Shown here: one piece after another, positions 31,891-39,865 of the stretch
Layout of the letters: each line of letters begins with the position of its first letter
Numbering within the stretch: position 1 is the stretch's first letter
From: Fusobacterium necrogenes
Lineage (GTDB): Bacteria; Fusobacteriota; Fusobacteriia; Fusobacteriales; Fusobacteriaceae
Direction of reading: 5' to 3'
DNA: 64,000 nucleotides
NCBI RefSeq assembly: GCF_900450765.1
Contig: NZ_UGGU01000003.1
Location: 1,352,854-1,416,853, forward strand
Notes under the pieces: generated by a model
Told to the model about the DNA's origin: nothing
Databases searched by the model: none
What the model saw: the letters and a program-made list of their open reading frames with translations, nothing else
Translations under genes and position numbers: made by a program

Positions 31891-32075
31891 TTTGTCATTA
31901 TATAATATATGACACCACAAGTAAAATATATTTTATATATAGTTTACTATTTTTTATAAATATTGATTACTCTCCCAAAATTTTCACTCATATACTCTAT
32001 ATTTTCTTTATCCTTAGCTATACCATTCCCAAGATTTTATAAAAATAATATTTCAAAATTAATATTTCACATTTC

Positions 32076-32104
32076 TTTACACTACTATTATAAAGTGATA
32101 TAAT
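32076..32104 (+). promoter_or_regulatory. hslU promoter
   Basis: TTTACA (32076-32081), 17-bp spacer, TATAAT (32099-32104), 30 bp before the start codon. No heat-shock CIRCE-type inverted repeat is visible next to it. Confidence 0.7.
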
Positions 32105-32133
32105 ACTAGTAAAATTAATAAAAGGAGAACAAT

Positions 32134-33447
32134 ATGGGTATAAACAAAGAACTTACGCCTAAAAAAATTGTAGAAGAATTAAATAAATATATAATTTCAC
32201 AAGATGAAGCTAAAAAAAACGTAGCTATTTCATTAAGAAATAGAGATAGAAGAAGAATGCTGAAAGATGAGAATTTAAAAAAAGAGATAACTCCTAAAAA
32301 TATCATACTTATAGGATCTACTGGAGTAGGAAAAACAGAAATAGCTAGAAGAATAGCTAAAATTGCTAATGCACCCTTTTTAAAAGTTGAAGCCACAAAA
32401 TATACTGAAGTTGGATATGTTGGAAAAGATGTAGAAAGTATTATAAAAGATTTAGTGTCTCTCACATATAGAAAAATGAAAGAGGAAAAATTTTTATCTT
32501 TAAGAAAATCTTCTTTAGATACAGCCATTGAAAGAATAGCTAAAATTCTAAAACCCTATGATTCCTTAAATGATAAGGAAAAAATCAACATAAAAAAAGA
32601 AATTCAAAATGGTAAGTATGATAATAATGAAATAGAAATAGATAGACCTAAAAAAGATAATGATATTCCTATTATCGAAGTTGTATCTGGTGGTGAAGAT
32701 ATTGGAGAATTTATTGACCAAATGATGTCTTCTCTTCCTGGAAAAGTAAAAAAAATGACTACTACCGTTAAAAATGCTCTTTCTCTATTTTTAGATGAAG
32801 AAATAGAGAAAAAAATAGATTTAGAAGCACTTACAGAAGAAGTTATAGAAAATGTAGAAAATAATGGTATTATCTTCATAGATGAAATAGATAAAATAAC
32901 TGAAAGAGATGGTATTGGAAAAGGTGATGTTTCTAGGCAGGGAGTACAAAGAGATATACTTCCTATAGTTGAAGGAAGTACAGTTATGACAAAATATGGT
33001 CCTGTTAGAACTGATCATATATTATTTATAGCAGCTGGAGCTTTTTCTCAAAGCTCTCCATCTGATCTTATGCCAGAATTACAGGGAAGATTCCCTATCA
33101 GAGTTAAATTGCAAAATCTTGAAAAAGAAGACTTTGTAAAAATACTCACTGAAGTTGAATATAATTTATTAAAACAATATAAAGCCATGTTAAGTGTCGA
33201 TAACGTAGAATTAAATTTTACAAAAGGAGCCATTGAAAAAATAGCTGAAATAACAGTCACTCAAAATGAAAAAATTGAAAATATAGGAGCTAGAAGACTC
33301 GCGTCGGTAATTGAAGAATTACTCAAAGAAATAATGTTTGAAGCTCCATACGAAAAAACAAAAAAAATAACAATTGATATCAATTTTATCAAAAAAGTTC
33401 TAAAAAAAGATACTGAAGAAGAAAATTTAGATAAGTTTATATTATAG
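32134..33447 (+). CDS. hslU: HslU, ATPase subunit of the HslVU protease
   Basis: AAA+ unfoldase that feeds substrates to the HslV peptidase (cytoplasm). The 437-residue protein has Walker A GSTGVGKT (61-68), an intermediate I-domain, Walker B NNGIIFIDEIDKI, a pore-loop-like G[YV]VG motif (VGYVGKD) and a sensor region GRFPIRV. The C-terminus LDKFIL matches the conserved tail HslU inserts into HslV, which argues it still has an HslV partner. However, no hslV gene lies beside it: upstream is the riboswitch of divergent lysA and downstream a terminator. It is a single-gene unit with an AAAGGAG site. Confidence 0.95.
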   Translation: MGINKELTPKKIVEELNKYIISQDEAKKNVAISLRNRDRRRMLKDENLKKEITPKNIILIGSTGVGKTEIARRIAKIANAPFLKVEATKYTEVGYVGKDVESIIKDLVSLTYRKMKEEKFLSLRKSSLDTAIERIAKILKPYDSLNDKEKINIKKEIQNGKYDNNEIEIDRPKKDNDIPIIEVVSGGEDIGEFIDQMMSSLPGKVKKMTTTVKNALSLFLDEEIEKKIDLEALTEEVIENVENNGIIFIDEIDKITERDGIGKGDVSRQGVQRDILPIVEGSTVMTKYGPVRTDHILFIAAGAFSQSSPSDLMPELQGRFPIRVKLQNLEKEDFVKILTEVEYNLLKQYKAMLSVDNVELNFTKGAIEKIAEITVTQNEKIENIGARRLASVIEELLKEIMFEAPYEKTKKITIDINFIKKVLKKDTEEENLDKFIL

Positions 33448-33540
33448 CAAAAGTATCTAAATTAATTTTTTCACTAAAATAAAAAAAATTCTATTTTTAT
33501 AAAAAACAGACACAAATTTGACACACAATAATATTATTAT

Positions 33541-33579
33541 AACTATATAAAATCTTTCCCCAAGATGTTTTATATAGTT
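33541..33579. repeat. perfect 12-bp inverted repeat downstream of hslU
   Basis: AACTATATAAAA (33541-33552) and TTTTATATAGTT (33568-33579) around a 15-base loop. It follows a TTGACA hexamer (33518-33523) and directly precedes the bidirectional terminator. It could be the body of a very short RNA or simply part of the intergenic structure. Confidence 0.5.
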
Positions 33580-33614
33580 AGAAAAAGGGCTTGGTTATCT
33601 TAAGCCCTTTTTCT
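33580..33614. terminator. bidirectional terminator between hslU and the biotin/cutC operon
   Basis: A perfect 13-bp stem AGAAAAAGGGCTT/AAGCCCTTTTTCT around a 9-base loop, T-rich on both strands, serving the convergent ends of hslU and cutC. Confidence 0.9.
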
Positions 33615-33619
33615 ATACA

Positions 33620-34228
33620 CTAAATAATTTTTTTCCCATGATATTCTTTAGCTAGAATAAGTTTCGATATCTCATCTAAATTATCCTTAGTAACTTTTCC
33701 AGCTACTATTATAATTATATCTTCTCCAGCTTCTTTTATCATCTCTTTCAAAATCTCTTGTCCCTCTAATGCCGTTTCCTTTGTTCCAGAAGTAAGTATT
33801 CTATTCACTCCTAAGTTTGCTAATTTTTTTACTTCTGCCACAGGATTTTCTAACTCATCTATTGCTTTATGAAAAGTTATAGACATAGGTTTAGCTAAAT
33901 CTATCATCTCTTTGATAGCATCATAATTGATAGTATTATCTCTATTTAGTGCTCCTATTACTACTCCCTCTACTCCTAACTCTTTACAAAGCTTAATATC
34001 CTCTTTCATAATCTCTATCTCCTCAGGAGTATAGTAAAAATCTCCTCCTCTTGGTCTAATAATTACAAAAGCTGGTATATTCAATTTTTCAACTACCATT
34101 TTTATTGTTCCATAAGATGGAGTAGTTCCCCCTTCAGCTAAATTATCACAAAGCTCTATTCTCTCTGCTCCTAATTCTTGAGCTTCAAGAGCCTCTAAAA
34201 AACTTCCTATACATTTTTCTCTTATCAT
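33620..34228 (-). CDS. cutC: CutC family protein
   Basis: A TIM-barrel protein of the CutC family, historically linked to copper homeostasis; the true biochemical role is unsettled. Hallmarks are EALEAQELGAERIELCDNLAEGGTTPS, IRPRGGDFYY and TSGTKETALEG, and the tail EYHGKKII corresponds to the family's FHGSA-type C-terminal motif. The start is placed at an ATG preceded by GGAGAGGA; a start 13 codons upstream would overlap bioC and lacks a site. At ~202 residues it ends soon after the HG motif, shorter than many CutC proteins. It sits 13 bp behind bioC at the end of the biotin operon; the link to biotin is unclear. Confidence 0.88.
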   Translation of the reverse strand: MIREKCIGSFLEALEAQELGAERIELCDNLAEGGTTPSYGTIKMVVEKLNIPAFVIIRPRGGDFYYTPEEIEIMKEDIKLCKELGVEGVVIGALNRDNTINYDAIKEMIDLAKPMSITFHKAIDELENPVAEVKKLANLGVNRILTSGTKETALEGQEILKEMIKEAGEDIIIIVAGKVTKDNLDEISKLILAKEYHGKKII

Positions 34229-34241
34229 AAAATCCTCTCCT

Positions 34242-34904
34242 CTATTTTTTACAATAAAAATATCCAACTCTATATGTCAAGCTCTTGCTCTCATAATTTC
34301 TAACCTTGCTTATAGAGCTCTTTTCAAATCCTGTAACTCCTGTATTTTTTAGATATCTTAGAGCTTCTATTGATGAGGAAAACTCTAATTCAATAGTCTC
34401 CTCTTTCCATTTTACTTTAGAAAAAAGACTTGTTAAAATCTCTATAATATTATCAAGTGTGAGATATTTTAGTGAAATATCAAAATGTTGTTTTATTTCT
34501 TCTAAATTTCCTTCTATATACATTGAAAATCCCAACTCATTTGTAGAATGTGCTATTTTTTCTATACTCTTTGAAAAATTTTTCAACCATTGGAAAACAG
34601 AGCTAGAAACTGTTGTATCCGTCTTAGGTATATCTATCTCCTCTATATTTCCCAATATAAACTCATCATATCTTACATTTTTTAAATATTTTTCTACATC
34701 ATATATATCGTTTAATATAACTTTCTTAGGAGAAAACTTTTTTATAAATCTCTTAGTAAAAAGCCCTGTTCCACATCCTATCTCAAAAACATCTCTCTCC
34801 TTAGATACTCCCATTTCATCTAAAAACTCCACTAGAGTATCTGCTACTGATTTTTGAATGTGAGCATTCTCATCATATGTATCAAATTTTTTTTCAAAAT
34901 TCAT
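34242..34904 (-). CDS. bioC: malonyl-ACP O-methyltransferase
   Basis: SAM-dependent methyltransferase that caps malonyl-ACP as the methyl ester so that fatty-acid synthesis can build the pimeloyl chain of biotin. The 220-residue protein has the class I SAM motif VFEIGCGTGLFTKRF near residue 40 and the BioC-like start 'KKFDTYDENAHIQ'. A VSSSVFQWLKNF segment fits the family's substrate region. It overlaps the bioG stop by four bases (ATGA), indicating translational coupling. It is followed by cutC. Confidence 0.92.
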   Translation of the reverse strand: MNFEKKFDTYDENAHIQKSVADTLVEFLDEMGVSKERDVFEIGCGTGLFTKRFIKKFSPKKVILNDIYDVEKYLKNVRYDEFILGNIEEIDIPKTDTTVSSSVFQWLKNFSKSIEKIAHSTNELGFSMYIEGNLEEIKQHFDISLKYLTLDNIIEILTSLFSKVKWKEETIELEFSSSIEALRYLKNTGVTGFEKSSISKVRNYESKSLTYRVGYFYCKK

Positions 34905-35509
34905 ATTACTTCACTCCAAGCTTTTATAAACTCAAAGGGATAGTGCCCCATATCTAATTCTCTGTATTTTATTCCACTCTCTTCACAATATTTTTTTTGC
35001 CTTGAGGCAGGAACAATTTTATCTCTTATTCCTATTATTATCTCAGTAAAAATATTTTCAAGAGCTCTATAACCATTTTTAAAGTATTCCAATTCCTCTA
35101 ATATCTTTTTAAACTCTTTTTTAGGATTTTTAAACTCTTCACTTATTTCCATATTTTTATAAAATTTGATTAAAGACTCTGGAGTTAATGTAGAAAGAGT
35201 AAACTCAAAAATCTTTGGTGTTATTCCAAATTTACCTATTATCTCTCCATTTCCGTTGATAGCAACTATCTTTTTAACCTTTGAAAAATTTTTAATTTCT
35301 CTATTTGCTAGCACCCATTTAGTTAGATAATAACTCCCAAAGGACCAACCTACTAAAAATATATCCTCATATTCACTAAAATACTCCTCTAAATTATCTA
35401 ATTTATATGGAAAATTTATGACTTTTATCTCTGTATCTTTTGGCAACTCCACTTTCTCTATTACACTGCTGTCCATTCCCCAACCATTAAAAAATAGTAT
35501 CAATCTCAT
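34901..35509 (-). CDS. bioG: pimeloyl-ACP methyl ester esterase, BioG type
   Basis: Hydrolyses pimeloyl-ACP methyl ester, ending the disguised fatty-acid phase of biotin synthesis. The 202-residue protein starts RLILFFNGWGMDSS and contains the nucleophile elbow VGWSFGSYY, features of the small BioG/DUF452 alpha/beta hydrolases rather than BioH. Asp (GIRDKIVP) and His (DMGHYPFE) of the triad are visible late in the protein. It overlaps the end of bioF by 23 bp and couples to bioC by ATGA. The bioG-bioC pairing, sometimes fused in other bacteria, supports the call. Confidence 0.9.
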   Translation of the reverse strand: MRLILFFNGWGMDSSVIEKVELPKDTEIKVINFPYKLDNLEEYFSEYEDIFLVGWSFGSYYLTKWVLANREIKNFSKVKKIVAINGNGEIIGKFGITPKIFEFTLSTLTPESLIKFYKNMEISEEFKNPKKEFKKILEELEYFKNGYRALENIFTEIIIGIRDKIVPASRQKKYCEESGIKYRELDMGHYPFEFIKAWSEVI

Positions 35510-36605
35510 ACTTTAACTCCTCTACAAATTTTTCTATCTCTTCAAAAGTAATATATGGATTTAATCCTATTCTAAATCTTGCTGTTCCCTTAGGTACTGT
35601 TGGCTCCTTCACAGGATATAAAAGATACCCTCTCTCTTTCATATTCTGACTTATCTTTCCAATTCTTTCGTTATCTCCTATAATTATACTTATTATATGA
35701 GTAGTAGATGTAGTCTCTATTCCTCTTTCTTTTAACAATTTTAAAGTATGATTTTTTAAAAGTTCTAATTTCACTCTTCTCTCATCAAACTCTTCCATTT
35801 TACCTAGAATAAAAAGATTCCAAGAACTATTTACTGGAGGTAGTGCAGTTGAAAATATAAACTTTCTACTTTTATTTATTATATAGTTTTTAAGATATCC
35901 CTCACAAATTACCATAGCTCCCATAGAACCTCCACCTTTTCCAAGAGGAATTACTAAAAAATCTATCTCACTGACAAGCTTTAAGTTATAAGCTATACCA
36001 TAACCATAAACTCCATAGGAATGAGCCTCATCTAACATTAAAGAAAAATTGTATTTTCTTTTTAATTCCACTAATTTTTCAATATCAGCTATATCTCCAT
36101 CCATACTATAAACGCTTTCAGAAATAACTAAAATATCTTCATATCTATCTGAATATTTTTGTAAAAGTTTCTCTAATCCCACCATATCCAAATGCTTATA
36201 TCTTAAAAATTCAGCTCCACTATTGACTATTCCATCATATATACTAGCATGATTTAACCTATCTGTAAGTATTAAAGTATTTTTATCACAAAAAGTTTCT
36301 ATAAGAGATGAATTAGCATCAAAACCAGAATTAAACATTATACAAGGTTTACCATATATCTCTTTTGCTCTTTTTTCAAGCTCCATTATCTCACTATATG
36401 AACCATCTATAAGTCTTGATGAGCTTGAAGAAAGTTTAGGTCTATACCCTTTATAAAACTCCTCTTTAAGAGTTACATCATTGGCTATTCCTAAATAATC
36501 ATTAGATGATAGATTTAAAAGTTTTTCATCCTGCTCTCTCAATACTCTATAATTTTTTATCTCCTGTAATTTTTCTAATTCCTCTAATATTTTCTCTTTT
36601 TTCAT
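35487..36605 (-). CDS. bioF: 8-amino-7-oxononanoate synthase
   Basis: PLP enzyme condensing pimeloyl-ACP/CoA with alanine. The 372-residue product is a fold-type I alpha-oxoamine synthase: NDYLG near residue 35, LSSSSSRLIDGS, NHASIYDG, the Asp/His pair LMLDEAHSYGVYG, and the PLP lysine in PLGKGGGSMGA. Length is slightly under the usual ~385. It lies 20 bp behind bioA and overlaps bioG. Confidence 0.95.
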   Translation of the reverse strand: MKKEKILEELEKLQEIKNYRVLREQDEKLLNLSSNDYLGIANDVTLKEEFYKGYRPKLSSSSSRLIDGSYSEIMELEKRAKEIYGKPCIMFNSGFDANSSLIETFCDKNTLILTDRLNHASIYDGIVNSGAEFLRYKHLDMVGLEKLLQKYSDRYEDILVISESVYSMDGDIADIEKLVELKRKYNFSLMLDEAHSYGVYGYGIAYNLKLVSEIDFLVIPLGKGGGSMGAMVICEGYLKNYIINKSRKFIFSTALPPVNSSWNLFILGKMEEFDERRVKLELLKNHTLKLLKERGIETTSTTHIISIIIGDNERIGKISQNMKERGYLLYPVKEPTVPKGTARFRIGLNPYITFEEIEKFVEELKYEIDTIF

Positions 36606-36625
36606 AAGTCTCCCCTGAAAATTTT

Positions 36626-37996
36626 TTATTTATCTTTATTTCTTCTATCTATATACTCATCTATAGACTCTTTACAAATCTCTAGCATCTTATCTATCTC
36701 TTCTTTTGTAATTATATATGGCGGCATAAAATAGATTACATTTCCTAATGGTCTAAGTAGTGCTCCCTTTTTTAAAGCTATCTTGTAGATTTCATAACCT
36801 GCTCTCTCTTCACTTGGAAAAAGCTCCTTATTATCTCTATCTTTTACAAACTCAAGAGCTCCTATCATTCCTATCTGCCTATATTCTCCTATGTATGGAT
36901 GTCCTTCAAATACCTCTTGAGCTTTTTTTCTAAGATACTCTCCCTTTTCTTCTATCATCTCTAAGATATTTTCCTCTCTAAATATTCTCAATACCTCTAA
37001 AGCTATTCTACATCCTATTGGGTTTCCAGAGTATGTATGAGAGTGTAGAAAAGATTTTCCTTCAAGATAGTCAGCGTAAAAACTATCATATATCTCTTGA
37101 GTAATTCCTATTATTGCCATTGGATAGTATCCAGCTGTAAGTCCCTTAGACATACACATAATATCTGGACTCACTCCAGCGTGTTCCATAGCAAACATCT
37201 TTCCTGTTCTGCCAAATCCAACAGCTATCTCATCTGCTATTAAATGGATACCATATTTTTTAGTAATCTCTCTCAACTTTTTTATATATATGGGAGAATA
37301 GATTTTCATTCCTGCTGCTCCTTGTACCACTGGCTCTATTATTACAGCAGCTATCTCACCTCTATTTTCCTCTATTAATTTTTCCATTCTTTCAAAGCAC
37401 TGAGCTTCACAAGTAGAATAATTCTTTCCATATGGACATCTAAAGCACTCTGGTTTATCAGCTTTTAATCCCTCTTTTATAAGAGGTCTATATGTTTTAG
37501 TAAATATATCTACATCTCCTACTCCTAGTGCTCCTACTGTTTCTCCATGATAAGCATTACTTAGAGATATAAATTTTGTTCTTTTAGGATTTCCACTTTG
37601 TTGATGATATTGAAAACTAAGTTTCAAAGCCATCTCTATACTAGATGAACCATTATCAGCAAAAAGAAATTTTTCTATCCCTTTTGGTACTACCTTTATT
37701 AACTCTTCAGCTAACTCTATCGCTGCTTCATGGGAAAAATTGACAAATAGTACATGCTCTAATTTATCTATTTGCTCCTTTATTACTCTATTAATTCTAG
37801 GATTACAGTGCCCAAAAAGATTTACCCACCAGCTTCCTACACAATCCATATATCTATTTCCAAACTCATCTTCTAAATATAATCCTTCAGCTTTTTTTAT
37901 AATCATTGGTGGTAATTTCTCATAATCTTTCATCTGTGAACATGGGTGAAAGATATATTTTAAATCTTTTTCTTGTAAGCTGCTTAATTTACTCAT
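36626..37996 (-). CDS. bioA: adenosylmethionine-8-amino-7-oxononanoate aminotransferase
   Basis: PLP aminotransferase making 7,8-diaminononanoate with SAM as amino donor. The 456-residue protein has GSWWVNLFGHCNPRIN near residue 50, the substrate tryptophan region, LIADEIAVGFGRTG, and the PLP lysine in CMSKGLTAGYYPMA. A Cys-rich insert FRCPYG...CEAQCFERM is normal for this BioA subtype. Its start directly abuts the bioD stop, so the two are translated as a tight pair. Confidence 0.96.
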   Translation of the reverse strand: MSKLSSLQEKDLKYIFHPCSQMKDYEKLPPMIIKKAEGLYLEDEFGNRYMDCVGSWWVNLFGHCNPRINRVIKEQIDKLEHVLFVNFSHEAAIELAEELIKVVPKGIEKFLFADNGSSSIEMALKLSFQYHQQSGNPKRTKFISLSNAYHGETVGALGVGDVDIFTKTYRPLIKEGLKADKPECFRCPYGKNYSTCEAQCFERMEKLIEENRGEIAAVIIEPVVQGAAGMKIYSPIYIKKLREITKKYGIHLIADEIAVGFGRTGKMFAMEHAGVSPDIMCMSKGLTAGYYPMAIIGITQEIYDSFYADYLEGKSFLHSHTYSGNPIGCRIALEVLRIFREENILEMIEEKGEYLRKKAQEVFEGHPYIGEYRQIGMIGALEFVKDRDNKELFPSEERAGYEIYKIALKKGALLRPLGNVIYFMPPYIITKEEIDKMLEICKESIDEYIDRRNKDK

Positions 37997-38683
37997 CTAT
38001 TTTACCTCTATTCCTAAAAATTTTTCTAACTCTTTCTCTGGTATAGTTCTTTCTCCCTCTCTTATAATTAGACTATTTTTTATTCCACTTAGTTTTAAAA
38101 CTATATCTATATTATCCTTTTCAAAATAATCTCTTTCAAAGTCATTAGTTACCTTATTAAAAACCAATCCTTGTATCTCTATTTCTAGCTTTTTCAACAT
38201 CTCTATTGTAAGCATAGAGTGATTAATAGCTCCCACTCTACTACTACATACTAATATTACAGGTAATTCCATTTTTTTTATCAAATCAAAGATATAGAAT
38301 TTATCTCTAATAAGGGGAACATATAGTCCTCCAGCTCCCTCTACTACCATATACTTATATCTCGCTTTTAAATTTTCCCAATCTTTCATTATATTTTCTA
38401 TATCTATCTCTGTATTCTCTAATTCACTAGCTAAATGTGGTGATACTTCTGCTTCTAAAGTATAAGTTACCATCTTGTCATCATACTCTACTTCTGCCAT
38501 AGAACATACAAAATCTACATCTGGTGCTACTAATTTTCCATCTTTTCTTGTACAACCACTCTGTACTGGCTTATAGTATCCTCCATCTCTATCCTTTATT
38601 CCTTTGTATAGTAGTGAGCTCACATAGGTTTTTCCTATTCCTGTATCTGTTCCTATTACAAAAAATCCCTTATTTAATTTCAT
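37997..38683 (-). CDS. bioD: dethiobiotin synthetase
   Basis: ATP-dependent enzyme closing the ureido ring by carboxylating 7,8-diaminononanoate. P-loop GTDTGIGKT lies near the N-terminus, with KPVQSGC and the VEGAGGLYVPL motif. The start is taken at the ATG preceded by AAGGAG eight bases away (reads MKLNKGFFVIG); an ATG six bases upstream is too close to that site. Either start overlaps the bioB stop region. About 228 residues, typical for the family. Confidence 0.95.
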   Translation of the reverse strand: MKLNKGFFVIGTDTGIGKTYVSSLLYKGIKDRDGGYYKPVQSGCTRKDGKLVAPDVDFVCSMAEVEYDDKMVTYTLEAEVSPHLASELENTEIDIENIMKDWENLKARYKYMVVEGAGGLYVPLIRDKFYIFDLIKKMELPVILVCSSRVGAINHSMLTIEMLKKLEIEIQGLVFNKVTNDFERDYFEKDNIDIVLKLSGIKNSLIIREGERTIPEKELEKFLGIEVK

Positions 38684-39656
38684 ATCCATTTCTCCTTACC
38701 ATAGCCTTATCGCTCTCTATAGTAGTTCCAGTAGTTGTTAAAAAGTTTCCTGTAAGAGCAGAATTAATTCCAGACTTTATTCCTTTTTCTTGTAATTCTC
38801 CAAGTTTTATTCTTCCACCAGCGTATCTTAAATATGCCTCTGGTAAAATAAATCTATATATAGCTATCATTTTTAGAATCTCTCTTGGCTCTAATGGTTT
38901 ATTATTTTCTAAAGGAGTCCCAGGTATTGGCATTAAAATATTAATAGGTATAGAGAATACTCCTAACTTTTGCAGCTCAAAAGCCATTTTTATTCTATCC
39001 TCTTCACTTTCTCCAAGCCCCCATATTCCTCCACTACATACTTGTAATCCTACTTCTTGAGCTAGTTTTATAGTTTTTATTCTCTCATCATAAGTATGAG
39101 TAGTACAGATATTTCCATAAAACTCTCTTGAACTTTCTAAATTATGATGATAAGTCTTTACTCCAGCTTTAAAAAGTTTTTCTAAAGCTTTTTTATCTGA
39201 TATTCCATGAGAAGCACAAAGAGAAAGATTTGTATTTTCTTTTAAATAGTTATATATTTCTGCTAATCTATCACTCTCTTCACTATCTCCATTAAGACCT
39301 CTTCCACTTGTTACCAAAGAGTATCTATTAGCTCCCTCTATCTCTACTTTTTTAGCTTCATCTAAAGCTTTTTCTTTAGATATTAGAGGATATACTTCTA
39401 CTCCTGTTTTAAAATGAGCTGATTGAGCACAATATTTACAATCTTCACTACACTTTCCAGATTTAGCATTAGTTATTGTACATAAGTCAAAAATGTTCCC
39501 ACAAAATTTTTCTCTTATTTCATCTGCTGAGTTACATAACTCCTCAAATATATTTTTTTCATCAACAGAGATCGAGCATAATCTTTTAGCATCTTCAAAA
39601 GTTATTCTCTCTTTCTTCAATACTTTATTTTTTAATTTTTTTATAAAATCCTTCAT
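38670..39656 (-). CDS. bioB: biotin synthase
   Basis: Radical-SAM enzyme inserting sulfur into dethiobiotin. The 328-residue protein has the CxxxCxxC cluster motif CSEDCKYC (C69, C73, C76), with SAHFKTGVEVYPL after it, and the conserved SGGIWGLGES and GNFLTTTG motifs. First gene of bioB-D-A-F-G-C-cutC, with a strong GGAGG site. Only 28 nt of non-structured sequence separates it from the terminator of the tRNA-Leu gene, and no BirA operator or convincing promoter is seen there. Confidence 0.96.
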   Translation of the reverse strand: MKDFIKKLKNKVLKKERITFEDAKRLCSISVDEKNIFEELCNSADEIREKFCGNIFDLCTITNAKSGKCSEDCKYCAQSAHFKTGVEVYPLISKEKALDEAKKVEIEGANRYSLVTSGRGLNGDSEESDRLAEIYNYLKENTNLSLCASHGISDKKALEKLFKAGVKTYHHNLESSREFYGNICTTHTYDERIKTIKLAQEVGLQVCSGGIWGLGESEEDRIKMAFELQKLGVFSIPINILMPIPGTPLENNKPLEPREILKMIAIYRFILPEAYLRYAGGRIKLGELQEKGIKSGINSALTGNFLTTTGTTIESDKAMVRRNGYEIK

Positions 39657-39678
39657 ATTTCCTCCTTTATTTTCTTAT

Positions 39679-39709
39679 AAAAAAAAGCACACCTATTCAG
39701 ATGTGCTCA
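39679..39709 (-). terminator. terminator after tRNA-Leu / element upstream of bioB
   Basis: On the minus strand AGCACA (39702-39707) pairs with TGTGCT (39686-39691), followed by T8. It ends tRNA-Leu transcripts and is the only structured element before bioB. Confidence 0.8.
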
Positions 39710-39719
39710 GTCTCAAAAG

Positions 39720-39808
39720 TGGTGCCTAGAGCCGGAATCGAACCGGCACGGTAACTAAATACCACAGGATTTTAAGTCCTGTGCGTCTACCTGTTCCGCC
39801 ATCCAGGC
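39720..39808 (-). tRNA. tRNA-Leu (anticodon UAA)
   Basis: 89 nt including an encoded CCA. The acceptor stem GCCTGGA/TCTAGGC folds with one G-T pair. The anticodon loop ACTTAAAA (anticodon TAA) lies in stem CAGGA/TCCTG. A long variable arm of class II type and the T-arm GGTTCGATTCC are present. Confidence 0.97.
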
Positions 39809-39831
39809 AAAATACTTACTACAACAGGAGT

Positions 39832-39860
39832 ATTCTACTATATTTTTCTTCTTTTGTCAA
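39832..39860 (-). promoter_or_regulatory. tRNA-Leu promoter
   Basis: TTGACA (39855-39860), 17-bp spacer, TAGAAT (39832-39837), 24 bp before the tRNA 5' end. This is the nearest strong promoter upstream of the biotin operon. Confidence 0.8.
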
Positions 39861-39865
39861 TAATA

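Noticed and set aside
31262..33260. Small antisense ORFs over lysA and hslU
   Set aside because: Shadows of conserved genes in other frames, with no ribosome sites or family features.
39657..39719. BirA operator upstream of bioB
   Set aside because: No TTGTTAAC-type palindrome can be found in the short spacer.
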